NCBI RefSeq assembly: GCF_963576675.1
Contig: NC_088917.1
Coordinates: forward strand, 13,296,001 to 13,360,000
Reading direction: 5' to 3'
DNA: 64,000 nucleotides
Source of the DNA: Euphorbia lathyris
Taxonomy: Eukaryota; Streptophyta; Magnoliopsida; Malpighiales; Euphorbiaceae
The notes beneath the pieces are model-generated. The model saw nothing but the letters and a program-made list of their open reading frames with translations, was not told the DNA's origin and ran no database searches. Made by a program: the position numbers and the translations under genes. Of the stretch, positions 34,748 through 46,518 are shown one piece after another. Numbering within the stretch: position 1 is the first letter of the stretch; every line of letters begins with the position of its first letter.

Positions 34748-35169
34748 AATCAAATTTAATCCCATCAAACAACTGTTCTGAACAACTGTTTTGATCTCAA
34801 ACCATTCATCGGCCACGAGGTCAAGTTTGTTATTATTTATTTATTTTTGCACAATTATCTCAATTAATTTCTTCGTACATATTGCTTTGTAATTTTCCTG
34901 CTTTATTTCTCACATTTTCATAAAAAAAAAATCCATGAGCTCAAACGAGGCTCTTATATAAAAAAACGAAGCAAAATCAAAAAAAAAAAAAAGAAAGAAA
35001 AAAAAAATTGTTCAAAAAATCCTAAATACATTCTTTTGTGTACAAATTTTCAATCCTAGTCAATTTATACACAAAAGAGGGGGGAAATTGTTGGCCCAAA
35101 ATAAATAAATTTTATTTTCATATGTATAGAAAGCTTATGTTTAATTTTAGGGTATAGTTTCCATTTTGA
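34748..35169. repeat. direct repeat, left copy (matches 49208-49621)
   Basis: About 420 bp runs from AATCAAATTTAATCCCATCAAA to GGGTATAGTTTCCATTTTG, nearly identical to the right copy 14.5 kb away. It contains GAGGGGGGAAAT followed by TGTTGGCCCAAAATAAATAA, which looks like a polypurine tract meeting an LTR start. The pair brackets the acidic ORF and the copia element. Confidence 0.85.
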
Positions 35170-35179
35170 TTCTAAGTCC

Positions 35180-36416
35180 ATGCAAGAGGATGATGCCGCT
35201 TCCAATGATCTTGATTCGGGGGCATCCACGAAACTCCTATAGAAATTCAAGAAGAAGAAGGAGATGTTTTTAGGAGCTATGACTCAGAATCCAACGAAGT
35301 GGATGACGTCGTGTCTAGTGATCTTGATTCGGGGGGCAGCATAGAGGAAGCAACTCAACAAGAACCCACTCTAGAAGTATTGCCCATATATGCAAATCCC
35401 CAAAGGTCAATGGGATTTTTATGGAGCCTCGACATGAACAATAAGGAAGTTATGCAAACCCAAGACGAGGATGAAGATGTATCTCATGACCTCAATTCAG
35501 GTTTCAGCCAGGAGGATGATGACCTATCAGATACTCCGAACTCAGGGGGCATCCACGAAACTCCTATAGAAATTCAAGAAGAAGAATGAGATGTTTCTAG
35601 GAGCTATGACTCAGAATCCAACGAAGTGGATGATGTCGTGTCTAGTGATCTTGATTCGAGGGGCAGTAAAGAGGAAGCAATTCAGCAAGAACCCACTCTA
35701 GAAGTATTACCCATAGATGCAAATCCCCCAAAGTCAATAGAATTTCCAGGGAGTCCTGACATGAACAAGAAGACAGTTGTACAAGCCCAGAAAGAGGAGA
35801 AAAATATATCTCATAACCTCAATTCGGATTTCAGTCAAGAGGGTGATGACCCATCAATCACTTCTAACTCGGAGGGAATCCATGAAGGACCTGTAGAAAT
35901 TCAAGAAGATGATGAAGACTTTTCTTGGAGCTATAATTCAGAATCTAGTCAAGAGGATGAGGTATCCAACCCGGGGGGCATCCAAATGGAAGATGTGCAA
36001 GAATTTATTCTAGAAGAATCTCTCATTCTTGTGAAGTCTTTAAAATCAGAAGATTTTATGAAAATTTGTGATATCGAAGAAGAAGCGGCTTCAGAAACAC
36101 AGGAAAATAAGGAAGATATTTTCTACGATTGTAATTCGCAATTCAGTCAGGATGAAGAAAACTTCTATGATCATGGTTTGGGGGGTAGTCAAGATCAAGA
36201 GATTAATCGATAATCCACCCCAGAAATACCTCTAATGATTCTTCCAACAACTCATGTTTTTCCAGAGCCTATGATCACTATGAAGTTTGTTAACTCAAAC
36301 ATGGGACCAAGTTTGCAGACCATGATTCTTCTTTTCGCCAGTCTACTTCAATTTTCCTACCATCCGGACAAGTCACAAGGTTTCTACTTCTTAACCTTGT
36401 TTATTTATGTAGACTC
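35180..36416 (+). pseudogene. acidic tandem-repeat ORF of unknown function, interrupted by the copia element
   Basis: I do not recognise this protein. From ATG 35180 it reads DDAASNDLDSGG-type text. About 109-residue repeats (327-330 bp; starts near 35218, 35545 and 35875) follow, rich in Asp, Glu and Ser, with DLDSGG, IHETPIEIQEEE and LNSGFSQEDDD motifs. A one-base loss in a G run near 35220, a TGA at 35585-35587 (GGA in the other unit) and a TAA at 36211-36213 break the frame. Past the TAA it stays open with a hydrophobic stretch (MILLFASLLQF, FLTLFIYVDS) into the copia insertion, and after the insertion for 41 more codons to a TGA at 47982-47984. It may be an accessory ORF of the outer repeat-bracketed element or a degenerate host gene. 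Confidence 0.55.
36412..36416. other. target-site duplication of copia element (left)
   Basis: GACTC here is repeated at 47856-47860 directly after the right LTR. Confidence 0.95.
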
Positions 36417-37759
36417 TGTTGAAACACCTTTCCACATAATTTTGATTTGACAAAATTGTTTAAGTATAATTGAAATACATATTCTAAACACACTAAGTTT
36501 AAATGCTTTGATTTATTATACTAATGTGTTTGTTCAATGTTGAGTTAAATTGTTTATAAGACACAAGAATTAAAAGGCCCAAGACCAATACGGAAGTCAA
36601 GGCACAAGTCAAACAACTCAGTACAACTCGGCCCGCGTTTGTCAAAACGTTGCCGTTTTGGACAAAACGCAACTCAGCAAGAGAAGGATCTAGAAGACCT
36701 TCCGGAACAACTTCAAGATGAAGCTGCTGAGTAGTCTCGACAAAGCGTACAAGACAGCAGCTGGCTAATGAAACCTTCCAGACAAAGTATTTCTACTTTG
36801 GGTAAAGTTCAGACGACACAGTATGCTGTCCAGTTGACTTTACCATAAAAGGAGAGACAATCTGCTGAGCTGACCGAGGACAGAAGATACACAATTCTGA
36901 TTGGCTGAGAGCTCTGAGCAAGTCAAGATGACACCGACAGGTAGCCGTTTCCCTCCAACGGTTATTTCGAAATTCAAAATGACTGATGCCCAGACGTCTC
37001 TATAAATAGTGCCATCAAAAGCTTCATTCAATACAGAACTTGATCAAGCCATTACGCTGACCAAATTTCTACACAAGTTCTGCAAGCAAAAAAGCAAAGC
37101 AAATCTTACACTACAATTCTTATATGTGTGTAAAAGTCTAGAGTGATTATTTCAATCGTCTAAAGTGTCTTAGCAAATCTTTGTATAGGACAAACACTTA
37201 TCATTTCTAGAAGATAGAAAGGAGAGGCTGAGTACTCGGTTATAGTACTCAGCGTGAGATTAGGATTGAGTAGAGGTATAGAGGAAGGTACTCTTGTTAT
37301 ACTCAGTTGCTAAGATTGTAAAAGGTTTGAGGCTCTACCTTTAAAGAGCTCAGTAGAGGATTCGAAATCTCGGAACGTGTTCCGGGGACAGGACGTAGGC
37401 TTAGAAGAAGCCGAACCTGGATAAATCTGCTGAGTAAAGTATTTCTTACCTTTAACTCCTTATATATATTGCTTGCTTGAAATAACCAAAAACTGACCAA
37501 GTAAATAGGTCAAGTTGAGTTGTGCGCGTTGAACATCTGAGCTCAGGAATAGACTCTAAGTGCTATCTCCTGACTCAAGCTAAGAAACTGACCTAGTCAC
37601 CAGTTGACTAAGCCAGTATCTTGCTGTTTACTCAGCGCCGCTGTTAAAACCTTTTTCCTTAGAAAAAGAAGTCTGCCCTAATTGCGAAAAAGTTTAAATA
37701 GTTCCTAACCCCCCCCCCCCCCCTTGGAACTATACTTGCAACCTTACAAGGGACCAACA
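36417..37759 (+). repeat. 5' LTR of copia element
   Basis: It runs from TGTTGAAACACC to GGACCAACA over 1343 bp. TATAAATA lies at 37001-37008 and is the likely promoter. A run of fifteen C near 37709 is only nine C in the 3' LTR. Confidence 0.96.
37001..37008 (+). promoter_or_regulatory. TATA box of copia 5' LTR
   Basis: CTATAAATAG is conserved at 47103-47110 in the other LTR, about 585 bases into each copy. Confidence 0.75.
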
Positions 37760-37761
37760 AG

Positions 37762-37773
37762 TGGTATCAGAGC
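37762..37773 (+). other. primer-binding site of copia element
   Basis: TGGTATCAGAGC, two bases after the LTR, is the standard complement of the initiator methionine tRNA 3' end used by plant copia elements. Confidence 0.92.
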
Positions 37774-37821
37774 TTGAAAGCTCACTGTAAAAGGTCTAAC
37801 AACCTTGAGCTGATCCCTACC

Positions 37822-39561
37822 ATGGGCGAAAACAGCACTCGGTTTCTCCCTGGAAACCAAACAACTCAGATATTGCCTGAGGGGCTGTCCATTACTAGGC
37901 CTCCCCTATTCTTCGGGTCAAACTATACCTTCTGGAAGAGTAGGATGAAAAATTTTATTCAGGCTACAAACATGAGTGCCTGGCTATCTATAGTCCAAGG
38001 CCCATTTGTACCTGTCGAAGTTGTGGCTGGCCAAACAGTTGTAAAAGCTGAGGTCAAATGGACAGAGGATGATCTTAAGAAGCTCCAAAACCATGCTTCG
38101 GCTATCAATATGCTTCACTGTGCGCTCGATGCTGCAGAATATAATAAAATCTCAGGTTGTGAGTCGGCACAAGAGATCTAGAAAAAGCTGGAAGTCACCT
38201 ACGAGGGAACAAATAAAGTAAAGGAGTCCAAGGTGAATCAGCAGATGAGACTGTACGAGCTGTTCGAGATGAACAATGATGAGGGCATTTCAGACATGAA
38301 TGCAAGGTTCACCAACATCATTAATGAGCTCAAGAGACTTGGAAAAATCTTCACTGAGGAATAACAAGTTAAAAAGATACTCAGGAGTCTTCCTAAAGAT
38401 TGGCAAGCAAAGAAGACAGCAGTTGAGGAAGCTCAGGATTTAACCACCTACAAATATGACGAACTCATCGGTTCATTGCTGACCCATGAGATATCTATGA
38501 AGAACTTCGAGGTGAAGGAAAAATCTGAAGACAAGAAGCAGAAATCCCTTATCATGAAAGCTGACTCCACTGACAGGAGCTCAACTGATGATGAGGAGAT
38601 GGCTATGTTCATAAGGAAGATGAAAAGGCTATTCAGGAAAAATGACAAATACTCTAAGAAGCCTTACAGAAAGTTTGATAAGTATAAAGCTGACTCAAGC
38701 GACAGCAAATACAAAAAGGACAGCTCAAAGCCCATTACATGCTTTGAGTGCCATCAAACCGGCCATATTAAGTCAAGCTGCCCCACACTGAGGAAAGACA
38801 AGAAGAGTGGCAAAAAGGCAATGGTGGCTACATGGAGTGACAGTGATGAGTCTTCATCCACAAAAACTGAGGCCACCGAGTCAGCGAAGATATGGTTCAT
38901 GGCTGACGAACTTGCTGAGCCATGCGTCTCCGAGCATGCTGACCTATCCGTCGCATCAGATGACGAGGAGCAATCAAATGAGGTAATTTCTCTTCCCCAG
39001 CTCAGAAACGATATGGTTAATGCCCTGAGTGATCTCTACACACTTGTCAAGAAGTGTAATAAGAAAGTTAGAGCACTCAGTAGGCGCTGTGATGAAGTGG
39101 AAGAGGTCAAACTGAGTGACCTCAGATTCCTTCTTCAGGACAATACAACTCTGCATGATAACATGAAGATCATACATGAGTCTGTCTCTGAAGTCCAGTC
39201 AGTTTCAAAGAAACTGAGAAAGGACATCACAACTATCCAGAACCAACTAAATGTTCCAAATAAAAGAAACAGTCCTCTGAGAACTCAGTACCAAGGTACT
39301 CAGCAGAGATGGAATCCCCAGCGAAAAGTCCAGTGTGACTTTTGTGGGAAGTTAGGACACACCACTAAGGTGTGCTGGCACGCTCAGCACTGGGGTGCTG
39401 ACCAGTCAGTGAAACATCCTAAACAGAAGGTCAGCTGTGACTTCTGTGGAAAGAATGGCCATACAGTTCATGTATGTCGCCATAAAATGAAATATGATGC
39501 TTTACCTGTTGCACCTAACAAGCAAGGACCCAAAAAGAATTGGGTACCTAAAAGTAACTAG
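37822..39561 (+). pseudogene. gag: copia gag with three CCHC knuckles, two in-frame stops
   Basis: ATG 37822 (MGENSTRFLPG) opens a capsid domain of the copia/UBN2 type (ITRPPLFFGSNYTFWKSRMKNF). TAG at 38179-38181 replaces what is a conserved tryptophan position in EIW.KLEVTYEGT, and TAA lies at 38362-38364. The frame is otherwise continuous to 39561. Three CX2CX4HX4C knuckles follow: CFECHQTGHIKSSC, CDFCGKLGHTTKVC and CDFCGKNGHTVHVC. gag ends five bases before pol, which is in another frame. Gag packages the element RNA. Confidence 0.92.
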
Positions 39562-39566
39562 TTACA

Positions 39567-42500
39567 ATGCAGGTAAGCCTGAGAGGTGCCGAGAAGTCAA
39601 AGATGTGGTATATTGACAGCGCATGCTCAAGGCATATGACGGGTGATGAAACTCAGTTCATCACGTTTGAACGTAAACGAGGAGGAAGTGTAAGTTTTGG
39701 AGACAACAAGAAGGGAAAGATAGTAGGATCAGGAACCATCGGAGGTAATCCTACTATTGAATCTATCTCCCTAGTCAGCGGACTCAAATATAACTTACTC
39801 AGCGTAGCTCAGCTATGTGACAATGGGAGAAAAGTTATATTTGATGCTACTGGATGTAAAATATACGAGGGTAAAACAAATGAGTTAATATTAACTGCCC
39901 CTCGAATAGATAATGTCTTTATGCTAGACTTAGAGAAAAAGTTTTCAAAAACTGTGTGCTTAGTATCAAAGGAAGAAAATTCCTGGCTATGGCACAGGAG
40001 ACTTGGTCATGTAAGCATGGACCTCCTAGCCAAACTAGCAAGAAAGCAATTGGTTGAGAGACTGCCTGAACTTAAATTTGAAAAAGATCAATTATGCCAC
40101 GCTTGCCAAGCTGGAAAACAAACCAAACAATCTTTTCATAGCAAAAATATTGTCTCAACTAAGCGTCCGTTAGAGTTACTACACTTGGATCTCTTCGGTC
40201 CAGTCCAGCCGCTGAGTCTGGGTGGAAGAAGATTTTCCTTGGTCATTGTAGATGACTTCTCTCGGTATACGTGGGTCATCTTGCTGACCAGCAAGGATGA
40301 AACCTTTGAGACATTTTCAAATTTGGTTAGAAAAATTGAAAATGAAAAAGACCTAAAATTAGCTCACATCCGTAGTGATAATGGTGGAGAATTCAAAAAC
40401 CAAAAGTTTGTTGAATTCTGTGAAGCCAGCGACATTGACCACAATTTTTCTGCTCCTAGAACACCTCAGCAAAATGGGGTTGTAGAAAGGAAGAACAGAA
40501 CTCTGGTTGAAATAGCCAGGACAATGCTAGATGAGCATAGGCTTCCAAAGTATTTTTGGGGAGAGGCTGTTAACACAGCATGCTATATTCTTAATAGGGC
40601 TCTAGTTAGACCTATATTAAAGAAAACCCCCTATGAACTTTGGAAAGGACGAAAGCCCAATATTGGATACTTTCGTGCCTTTGGCTGTAGATGTTTTATC
40701 TTAAATACCAAAGATAGCTTAGCAAAGTTTGATTCAAAAGCTGATGAGGCTATCTTTTTGGGCTACTCAACAAACAGCAAAGCATATAGAGTTTTTAATA
40801 AGCGAACTCAAGTTTTAGAAGAGTCAGTACATGTAGAGTTCAACGAAACTAACCCTGCAGGTAGATACCAGCCGCTGACCGAAGATGATCCACACTCAGT
40901 AACCACCGCTGACCAAGAACCAGCTACTGAGTCATTCACGAAAAGGCTGACCAAGAGTAAGAGTGAACCTAAGATTACTTTTACTGACCCATCTACTTCT
41001 GCAGAGATTGTTGAAACACAGACAGCACAAGACATGAATCTACCTAAAGAGATAAGGATCCCAAGAGGGCACTCAGAGAGTGCGATCCTTGATTCTGCTG
41101 GGAATACCCTGATGATGAGGAATCAACTCAGGAAGTACCTCAGCAATGTTGCTTTCGTCTCAGTTCAAGAACCGAAGAATTTCGCTGAAGCTGAGTACGA
41201 TGAATTCTGGATGAACGCAATGTAAGAGGAGCTCGATCAATTCAGAAGAAACGATGTATGGGAGCTAGTGCCTCATCCAAAGAGTCAAAAGACCATTGGA
41301 ACAAGATGGGTCTTCAGGAACAAGATGGATGAACAAGGAAATGTAGTCAGGAACAAAGCAAGGCTTGTAGCTCAGGGCTACAGTCAGCAAGAAGGTATTG
41401 ACTACGGTGAGACCTTTGCCCCAGTGGCAAGGCTAGAGGCAATTAGAATTCTATGTGCATATGCATCTTACATGAACTTTAAATTATTCCAAATGGATGT
41501 CAAAAGTGCATTTCTTAATGGAGTTATAAACGAGGAGGTTTATGTTAATCAACCTCCAGGTTTTGAGGATCATAAATTCCCTAACCACGTTTATAAACTA
41601 AAAAAGGCTCTGTACGGCCTCAAGCAAGCACCACGTGCTTGGTATGAGAGGCTGACCAGTTTCCTGCTGACTAGAAATTACGTCAGGGGTAAAGCTGATA
41701 CAACCTTATTCATTAAGAAAAAGGGTAAAGATACCCTGCTGGCCCAAATTTATGTTGATGATATAATATTTGGTGCAACTAACGAATCAATGTGCAAGGA
41801 GTTTAGCAAACAAATGCAGACTGAGTTTGAAATGTCCATGATGGGAGAACTCAACTTCTTCCTCGGTCTTCAAATTAAACAAGGAAAGAATGGCATCTTC
41901 ATCAGTTAAGCCAAATATGCCAAGGAGATATTAAAGAAATATGACTTGGAAAATTGCAAGCCAATATCCACTCCTATGGGCACTGACACTGTCCTCTGCA
42001 CTGACGAGAATGGTAAGTCAGTAGACAGAAAATTATATCGAGGTATGATAGGCTCTCTACTTTACTTAACAGCCAGTAGATCGGACATTCAGTTTTCAGT
42101 ATGCTACTGTGCTAGATATCAATCTAACCCTAAGGAATCTCATTACATTGCTGTAAAATGAATCCTTAGATATTTGCAAAGCTCAGTGAACGCAGGTTTA
42201 TGGTATCCCAATACTCATGATTTTACACTCATCGGATACACTGACGCTGACTATGGATGGGATAAGCTGGAACGTAAAAGCACCTCTGGAGGATGTCACT
42301 TCTTAGGAAGCTGTCTGGTATCCTGGTTCAGCAAAAAGCAGGCGTCAGTAGCCTTGTCTACCACTGAAGCTGAGTACATTGATGCTGGTCATTGTGTTGC
42401 TCAAGTCCTATGGATTAAGCAACAGCTTGAAGACTATGGTGTTCAAACGAAGACAATTGAAGTCAAATGTGACAACAAAAGTGCAATTGATCTTTCAAAG

Positions 42501-42698
42501 AACCCAATTCAACACAGCAGAATGAAGCATGTCAGCATCAGACATCACTTCATTAGAGACCATGTACTCAAAGGTGAGATCAAGCTGACCTTTGTCCCAA
42601 CGGACGAACAGCTTGCGGATATCTTCACAAAGCCACTGGCTCGTGAGTAGTTCAGCATACTGAGAGAAGCTATTGGTATGTTTAATCCTCTTCAGTAA
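39567..42698 (+). pseudogene. pol: copia pol: protease, integrase, RT, RNase H; four in-frame stops, no frameshift
   Basis: One reading frame of 1044 codons contains protease (WYIDSACSRHMTG), the pre-integrase HHCC region (WLWHRRLGH...CHAC), integrase D,D,E (LHLDLFG, RSDNGGEF, NGVVERKN), RT ([27 protein letters not shown] at about 41751) and RNase H (GYTDADYG, STTEAEYI, CDNKSAI, ADIFTKPL). It is cut by TAA 41223-41225, TAA 41907-41909, TGA 42159-42161 and TAG 42648-42650; context suggests CAA, CAA, CGA and CAG originals. It ends at TAA 42696-42698. It would process the polyprotein, reverse-transcribe and integrate; this copy cannot do so alone. Confidence 0.95.
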
Positions 42699-43155
42699 AT
42701 TCCTGAACTAAATGAATATGCATGCTGAGTGAATTACTATGCTGAATGATTGTTTTTGCTGTGTACTCATTTAAACAGCCAATACTGAGTAAACTTGCAC
42801 ACTGAGTAAGTTAGTTTAAACTTAAACTTAGAAATCATCCCATTATGCAATACTGACCACTCAGAATATCAAACGATTAGTATTCTAAACGCTGAGTGTT
42901 ATATCCGTTAGAATCATTGCAAAAGCACGTGTATAGCCACCTAGGATGACGTACGCGCCGAATGTGTCATAAATGCCAGGATTATTGTCGGTTCACAATC
43001 CCGAGGCAAAACTGACACATGGATTCGATAAGATCCATTTCTCACCTCTATAAATAATGGGTAATTCCCCATTTTTATTCTTTACGCTTATCGAATACTC
43101 TGGCAAAGAAATTCTTTCCCTCTAAAAATCCCTCTAAGCTTTCCCATCCTCAACA
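42699..43155. other. spacer between pol and the extra ORF
   Basis: Non-coding and full of CTGAG/ACTCAG words. TATAAATA at 43050-43057, shortly before the ATG at 43156, could be an internal promoter or chance. Confidence 0.4.
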
Positions 43156-45964
43156 ATGACTAAGGTTACCTACAACATCTTCGGTGCTGGCCACTCTAAG
43201 CCCAGCTCCGATGACACTTCCAGGCAAACCTCTGTGCCGGAACCTACCAAAGTAACCTCACCGAGCAAAGGACAAGCTGGCCAAACCTCTGGTCAGGGAA
43301 AGCCTGTAAAAGTCAGGACCTACTCCAAGGTTTTTGAGAACGTCCGCGAATGGAAAGTTGAGCCCTCAAGATGGGTATCAGAAAACTTCGTACAAAACGA
43401 ATAACCCTTCTGCGAGTGGATTTCACAAAATGGCTGGACGGAGCTGTTTTCGGTTAGGGATGACACCTACCCTGACCTGGTAAGGGAATTTTACCACAAC
43501 CTCCGAGTTGTAAATGACAACACTGACTACCTGTGCACAGTGGTGAAAAAGAAAACCATCTTCATCAACCCTCTCTACTTAGGAAATCTGCTCAAGTTGA
43601 AAACTGAGGGAGCAAGGCTGAGAAGATCTGGAGATCGGGATGGCACTGGGTATGCACACAACTTCTGCAAACCTGAGGGCCACTCAGGAGAAGTCTCAGC
43701 TTCATCGATGGGTCAGCACCAGAAGATGGCTCATTACTTGCTGACCTACTTTATCTACCCGAAGATCAACTGCACTACATCAGCAACAAACTTCGAGCAA
43801 TGCTTTATATGGCATATGCTGACGTACACTCCAATCAATATGCCAGTCTTTCTTGTCGCTGGCTTCCTACGCAGCACTGGTATGCTGAGGCTAGGATCAA
43901 TCATTACAAGAATCCTCATCGACCATAAAGTTGATCTCGAAGGTGAGGACAAGACTCGAGGATCTGAGATCACAGCGGCCTCGCTGAGAGCACTAAAATT
44001 TGGACAGCCCTTGAAGAAAGGTAAAGCTGCTGCTGCTGCTGGACAAGCTGAGGGAAATGCTGAGCCAAAGAAAGGGCGAAGGACTAAGGCCCCAGCTTCC
44101 CGCAAAAGAAAAACTGCTGAGACTCCTTCCAAAAATGTTGAGTCTCCAGCAAAAAGACAGAAGTCAGCTGGTAAGTCAGCTGAGAAACGAAGCAGGCAAA
44201 GTGAGCCTAGAACTGAGGAAACTGCTGAGCAACCTCAGAAAAAGCAGAAGCCTTCTACACTGACTCCCCTCAACGCCATACCTACAGACTTTGTAGTACT
44301 GGGTGACTCTCACTTCACCCAGTGTCAAGGTACAATAGCTGAGTCCGAAGAACATGAGGTACAACTGGATGATCATTTCATCTCCCAGGTTGATGAAGAA
44401 CTTGATGGTGATAGTACCGAAGAAGAAGAAGAAGAGGCCAGCGGTCAGGATGACGCTGAGGACTCTGAAGAGACAGCCAGTGAACATGAGACTGAGAAGG
44501 CCAATGTTGGGTTTGCTGCTGGAGATGAGCAAGTACTTGATCAACACAATGTTGATCCAGTCCAAGAACAAGCTGACCAGCCTCATGATGAGCAACACGA
44601 ATCTTCTCCTTCTCACTCAGGAGATCCTAGTCAAACTGTCACTCCACCTCGTAGAAGAAGAAAGTTGGTTAAGGCAAGTGAGAAGCCTGTCAGTGAAGAT
44701 TTTGTGCCACCACCAACTCTTCCTGACTTTGTCATCTCAAAGACAACTAAGGACCCCTCTACAGTCAAGCTGACATTTTTCAAACGCCAACAACCCTCTA
44801 CTACTTCAGCGTCCTTAGAAAAGCAAGCCTCTGTTTCTTCTCAACAGGAACATGCCGACCAAAATGCTTCTGCCACCTCATGGTGCTGACTACACACACT
44901 TCTGCCGTCAGCACAGACAGTATTCGGATTACCACTTCTCCAACTCAACTCTCTGCCGATCACTCAACTCTACCTAAAACTCAAGTGCAGATTGAAAATG
45001 CTATTCCAGTCACTGACCAGGTCACTCCTTTCACTCCTCTTCCTTCCGGTCACACTGATGTCCCTGAAGGCTCTCAAAGCTATTTGAATGCCACTGAGTC
45101 CGGCAAAAAGATCATTGACTCAGTGCAAGCATTGATCAGAGACCTTCAACAGTCCACTCCTCCTGCTGCTGGGTCTTCAACTTTTGAGAATACTCAGCTT
45201 TCCCAGGTCACTCAACTTCTCAACGAGGTTAAGGGACTCAAGGACTTGCTGAATGTAATCATTACCTTCCAAGCACAGCAAGCTAAGCAGGATTCAATCG
45301 CCAAACTGGCTGAGATCCAGCTGACAACTATGCAGTACTTGACCTCCTTACAACAATAGATCCAGAACTTGTCAGCTTTGAACCCCGACCATGCCACTTC
45401 ATCTGAAGTCAAGATGCTCTTTGCTCAGCTTCACACTGAGCAACTCAAGACCAACGAGCAAATGGTTTCTTACAATCAGTGCTCAGTAGAGCAAATTGGT
45501 GAGGCTATTCGCTTGCTTAATCTGAATAAGCAAGAGATGGATACTGACGCAATGAAACAGAATGAGATGCAGTCTATCATGCAACAAACCTTCAACCACA
45601 TTCATCATAACAATATTCAACGTCAGTATTACGACACAGCCTTTTAAAGACCTTTCACCAAATCTTTGCTAGTCTTACTGAAGCTCTCATCTGGCAAGGC
45701 AAAGCTCAAGCGTGTAGCGTAAACATGCTCAGTGCTGCTGAACTCAATGTACCAGAAGAGGTATCAGCTGATGGAGTTGCAATCTTTGACGGTGTCAACG
45801 AAAGCGCTGAGAAACTTAAGGAAATGTCTAAAGAACTGACTCGAGCTGTCTTAACTGATGCTTTCAAACTTCCTCCTCCTGATGCTGACAAAACGGGGGA
45901 GAAAGAACAAGCAGCTACAGCTCAGCATGAGCGAAGTCAGTCTCAACACAAGAAAAAGAAATAG
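43156..45964 (+). pseudogene. extra (env-position) ORF of the SIRE-like element, fragmented
   Basis: ATG 43156 starts a Ser/Thr/Pro-rich leader. A segment resembling the putative plant transposon protein domain (PF20167-like) follows: FENVREWKVEPSRWV, YPDLVREFYHNLRVV, FINPLYLGNLLKL and HMLTYTPINMPVFLVAGFLR. Next come a basic stretch (KKGRRTKAP, KRKTAETPSK) and a long Glu/Gln/Ser-rich tail with coiled-coil parts. A TAA (43402-43404), a frameshift near 44885, a TAG (45357-45359) and a second frameshift near 45648 break it. SIRE-type elements carry such an ORF in the env position. I see no signal peptide or clear transmembrane helix, so an envelope role is not supported here. Confidence 0.75.
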
Positions 45965-46504
45965 ATAGGCTAGCTCGGTATAGACTAAGTCAGATGAAAT
46001 CTATATGCCTTATCTATAAGTTTTGTTGTGTAAACACTGACTACTATCAATATATCATATCTGCATCTTTGATTCTTATTCCTGAGTTATGATATATGTT
46101 AATATATGTTACTGTGTACTGAGTCATTACGTATCTTCAATTAAATCAGCTATGTTTTATACTTATAAATCTTATTGACTGAATCAAATGCTGATAACAT
46201 GTTTGACATTGACTTATGTGCTTATAAAACATTGTCTGTTAAGAACTCATTGAACAACAAATTACTCAGCGCACTCTATATGATTATACCTTCCGCTTAA
46301 TACTGAGTAAATAGAATATGTTTAATAAGCTGGCCTATATCTGAAAAACTGACCTTAGACTTACTCGAATTAAACCTTTAAATGTTCAGAGTAAAACTAA
46401 GTCAGTAGCTCAACCATTACGGGGGAGTTTGCTAAGTTGAAATAGGTCAACTATCATGGGGGAGCTCAATACTGAGTTCTTCGTTGAATAGTTTTGCCAA
46501 CATC
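45965..46504. other. copia 3' untranslated region with repeated polypurine tracts
   Basis: Non-coding. GGGGGAG occurs at about 46421 and 46462 as well as at the true tract beside the LTR. Confidence 0.7.
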
Positions 46505-46518
46505 AAAATGGGGGAGTT
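46505..46518 (+). other. polypurine tract of copia element
   Basis: AAAATGGGGGAGTT directly precedes the 3' LTR start at 46519. Confidence 0.9.

Noticed and set aside
44176..44616. Minus-strand ORF of 146 codons opposite the copia extra ORF
   Set aside because: It is a shadow of the plus-strand Glu/Ser-rich coding sequence.
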